Source of the DNA: Anastatus disparis
Lineage: Eukaryota > Arthropoda > Insecta > Hymenoptera > Eupelmidae
Length of the DNA: 64,000 nt
Direction: 5' to 3'
NCBI GenBank assembly: GCA_017163975.1
Contig: JAFFSR010000237.1
Coordinates: forward strand, 558,001-622,000
In this document: in pieces, positions 60,701-64,000 of the stretch
Layout of the letters: the number at the start of each line of letters is the position of its first letter
How positions within the stretch are numbered: position 1 is the stretch's first letter
Position numbers and translations under genes: made by a program
Notes under the pieces: model-generated
What the model saw: the letters and a program-made list of their open reading frames with translations, nothing else
Told to the model about the DNA's origin: nothing
Database searches by the model: none

Positions 60701-63700
60701 TGAAGAACGATGCAATCGCTGATATTTTTTTCTTCTTTCGTTTTTTTTATTGATGACTTGGTACTTTCTATACGTTTTAGAATTTTTTTCTCTCTCCTTT
60801 TTTATGGGGAGCGTTGTTGGTACATTAGAAATCAAGATTAGGAAGAATTATATTGTGTACAGGGTGAATGTTTTTTTAATGGATTTTTAATGATTGTATT
60901 AGGATTAACTTGCAAGGAAAATTAAGTGTGGAAAATATTGTGAGAAAATCTTATTTTTAATCTTGTATGTCGAAAATAATATTTGTTTCATACTTAACTT
61001 TAAAAATAAACTCTTGAAATAAGTATTGTAACTTTAAAAATTAACAAATACATTTGTTCTTGTCAGTCGAAAAAAAATTACGCGTATACTTTCTTGTTTT
61101 AAAAATTAAGCGCTTTAAATTCATCGAGAAAAAAAGTAAACATCAATTATACATCAATAAGACATCAATACATTTTTAATGCTGCAATTAAAAATGTATT
61201 ATGGAGTAAAAAAAAATTTTTTAGTCGTATCTGTATTTCAATTTCGACAGGAGAAAATAGGAAGATTTATAAAAAAAAGCTTCATATATCCATCCTTGAG
61301 AATTTTTTCAGACAAATTGCATAAGGCTAATACATAAATTAAGAAAAGAAAAAAAAAACATTCTGGGTGAAAATCAATGATGGACAGAAAATTATATATG
61401 CAAGATGGCTTTTACGTATGGATATACGAAGTTGCGTAACTTTGAAAACCAAAGAACAGATATATATGTATATATGGTTACTTGCTATACACAAGTTTTT
61501 TAATAAGTTTTCATAAGGTTAAAAAAGGAAAGTATAAAAATAAACATTGTCCTGTTTGTAGAAAAAAAACGTTAGAAAAAAATCTATATATATAAACAAC
61601 TTTCTTGTTTTAGAATATGCTTTGAAAACCGGTTTGTGTTTTATATAATAATCAACAATTTTATTTAGTATTTAATGATTCTTTGTGTAGATTTTTATTA
61701 ATATTTTCATTTTGTTGTTGAGTTATATTAATATTCATCATTGCGGATAAATATATTTATTATGTGTAATAAAGACTGTTCAAACATTTAAAATACGTAA
61801 AAATACTTGGGTGGTAAAATATTTCATTCGCACTTTTACAAAATAAAATTAATTATAAATTTAATTTCTTCATGAAATAATTATTATAATTTTTTCATTC
61901 CAAAAAAGAAATTTTTAATTCTATTATTTCTTAAATAATTTTTTACTTTTGAAACTGTTAAGCAATCAAATTTTTAAAATTAATTAAATTTAAATTCTGA
62001 GTCTGATCAATGCAAATTTTAATAAAATGGAGAACAAGAAGCTTTAGTAGAAAGCATGTAATAGGCGACTTTGTAAGTTCTTCAAGTCGTTAAATTTAAT
62101 ATAATAAATTAAATATAAATTCTAAGAGTATAGTTTAATACATTTTAAAACAACGATAATTTTAAGAAAACTTGAAATAACCAAAAAATCAAGCTTTTAA
62201 AATTAAAATTAATAATCAGTTCAAAGTATAATCACAGTACACTTAAACTTCTTAATGAACCCACAGCATTTACTACAATATAATTATCAAAATTTCATAT
62301 TATAACATTCATGTCTAAAAAAAGTATGAGCTCTAAAACATTCCCATCATAAAAAAAAGAAAAAAACTCGGAAAAAAAAATTAATGATAAAAATTTAAGG
62401 CCGCTAACGATACCCGTTCTTCGGTACAAACAAAAAAATGCAAATTACCCGAGGATAACTCATTCAAGCGCTTAATTTTTTTTTATATATCTTCTTTTAA
62501 ATTACGCAAGTTAGTACCACAGCTTCTCTTGTACAGCACTTGTTTTGCTTTTCTTTGGGCCTTATAGCGTGCACTCGCTAGAAAAGCCGATCAGCCTACG
62601 GAAGCGGATATCAAAAATCAAATTCTTCCGACTTCCGTTATTTTTCCGTTAATGATATATATGTACGTGTTACATTTATTCTACATATATGTGTGTACGT
62701 GTAGGTGTAGGTGTATATAAAACTAGATCGGATTGTCATTATATATACGTTGATTAGTTTGCTGTTACGTATATTGACTTTGCTGATTGGGTTACGGTGT
62801 ATGATTGGAAAGCTTATGGAAAAAATTGACTAATGATCATTGAAATATGGTATGTTTGTTTTGATGTTAGAATAAATTATTTTTAAGATACTCATTAATA
62901 CAATAGGTTTTATATAAATAAATATTTTGAAAATAAAAATAAAATATTTTCTGATTGCAAACAAGTATTTTTGTGATTAAGTAGTGCAAGCTATTATCAA
63001 ATTTTGTTTGCATCAATATGAGCACAAAAAGTGAAAATTATGAAAAACACTTGAAATAAAAAAAAATCAACATAGATTGGACTATGTTTAGAAATCGCTA
63101 AAATTTTTACTAAATGTAAATTAATTTATGACTCTTTTACCAGATACGTAGTAATCGCTTTAATCTGATCTGCTAATTTATTTTGTGAAATTTTAAAGCT
63201 ATTACGTAAAAAAGTATAAAAAAAACGAAAATTTTAATAGCCGTACACGGTACACTGGACGTCAAAGGGTTAATTTTTTCTGTTTATCAAATTTTTTTTT
63301 AATGATAAAAACAATTCAAGTATTTTCAATTGTTAATTTATGGTTGATCACGTGCCTGTACTCGCACAAAACGCAAGTAAAATTTGCGGTTCGCTTTAAT
63401 TTAGGTACATAATAAGAACAAGTCTAATCCTGTGGTTTAGAAATTCAAGCAACTTTGCTATTTATGTTATACAATTTTGGTCGGCAACGCTCGTTTGCAT
63501 TAAAGCATAGAAATTCTTAATTACTGGAAGGCTTTTCTTATTTGGTTTTTAGGATATGCTTCCGCGATAGTCTCATAAGATTTTTCATCTTACTACAATG
63601 TGGAAAGTGTCTAATGTTTGTTTTCAGTTTTTGCTCTCTTGCGTAATTATGTGATTATTATTTTTCATTTTTGAGGTCCTTGTAATAATGTAGGATTTTG

Positions 63701-63732
63701 AGAAGCTTAATGAAAGCTTTTATACAATTTAC
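54785..63732. other. Noncoding DNA with GC-elevated islands
   Basis: No coding exon was recognised. Islands of mixed base composition with GA/CT tracts and TATATGTATATA-like runs lie near 56000-56220, 57900-58250, 60240-60680 and 62400-62800. A short (CT)n run is at 56050-56070. A TATAAAA at about 62714 could mark a plus-strand promoter, but no downstream exon is visible in the window. Confidence 0.4.
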
Positions 63733-63917
63733 ACTGAGAAAAATGAGTAAAAATTACAATAGTTTATAATAACGTTATCAAACACTGTCATTATGGATGA
63801 AAATTTGCTAAAAGAATAAAATATTTTTATGATTTTTCTATCAAATTTTATTTTTGACTATGATGACAGTTATAATTAACTATTGTAATTTTGATTAGAA
63901 TATTTTTCTCACTATAA
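63733..63917. mobile_element. MITE-like element, CAGAGAAAAAT family, copy 2
   Basis: CACTGAGAAAAAT at the left and ATTTTTCTCACTAT at the right form terminal inverted repeats. Just inside, AAAAATTACAATAGTT is inverted as AACTATTGTAATTTT, so the arms extend about 35 bp with a gap. The interior matches copy 1 at 34979. No coding frame. Confidence 0.65.
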
Positions 63918-64000
63918 GCTTGTAAATTTTATTGTTTTACAATTTTGTTTTTGTAATATTTAATATTTGATAAATTGTTGATTCTTACGATCTTTATTAA

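Noticed and set aside
24107..64000. Integrated viral, prophage-like or CRISPR structure
   Set aside because: No viral gene, direct-repeat and spacer array or bacterial-style operon was seen. Repeats are SINEs, MITEs and simple sequence.

Overview
The window looks like a nuclear segment of an insect genome, most likely a hymenopteran and possibly a braconid-type parasitoid wasp. It is very A+T rich (about three quarters by eye). Genes are split by short GT-AG introns. The gene families are insect ones: a CYP6-type P450, a Dredd caspase, a secreted DUF4789 protein and a bolt of tRNA-derived SINEs and MITEs. The P450 resembles hymenopteran CYP6AS-like enzymes; the placement below order is inference. 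No prokaryotic, viral, CRISPR or plasmid-like structure was seen.

Layout. 1-4.7 kb: a complete four-exon cytochrome P450 (+) with a TATA promoter. 4.7-7.1 kb: intergenic DNA with an (AAT)n microsatellite and a degenerate 63-bp tandem array. 7.4-10.6 kb: a four-exon F-box/LRR gene (-) whose 1.56-kb intron is packed with small inverted-repeat elements. 10.6-14.2 kb: intergenic DNA holding a 245-bp inverted-repeat element and a 962-bp Tc1/mariner-like foldback element. 14.2-15.7 kb: intronless ALG11 (+). 16.8-18.7 kb: six-exon Dredd/caspase-8 (-), tail to tail with ALG11. 21.8-24.1 kb: four-exon Fkbp59 (FKBP4/5 type co-chaperone, +) with a one-base frameshift. 25.7-30.7 kb: thirteen exons of Cep135/Bld10 (+), with an unresolved 3' end. 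31.7-35.5 kb: a four-exon secreted DUF4789 protein (-). 35.5-64 kb: about 28 kb with no convincing coding exon. Part of it may be the 5' intron of the DUF4789 gene. It carries SINEs, MITEs and a series of short GC-elevated islands with purine/pyrimidine tracts.

The genes do not form a pathway. They are a typical mix of housekeeping genes (ALG11, N-glycan precursor synthesis; Fkbp59, Hsp90 co-chaperone; Cep135, centriole assembly), innate immunity (Dredd, IMD pathway), detoxification (P450) and less well-known genes (F-box/LRR, DUF4789). Six of the seven gene models were rebuilt exon by exon, and splice phases close exactly except where stated. ALG11 is a single open frame. No wholly new system is evident. 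The points most worth checking are the Fkbp59 frameshift, the QCCQG active site of Dredd, the Asp in the ALG11 EX7E motif, the SINE family with five copies, the foldback element, the 63-bp array, and the long noncoding tract with its islands.
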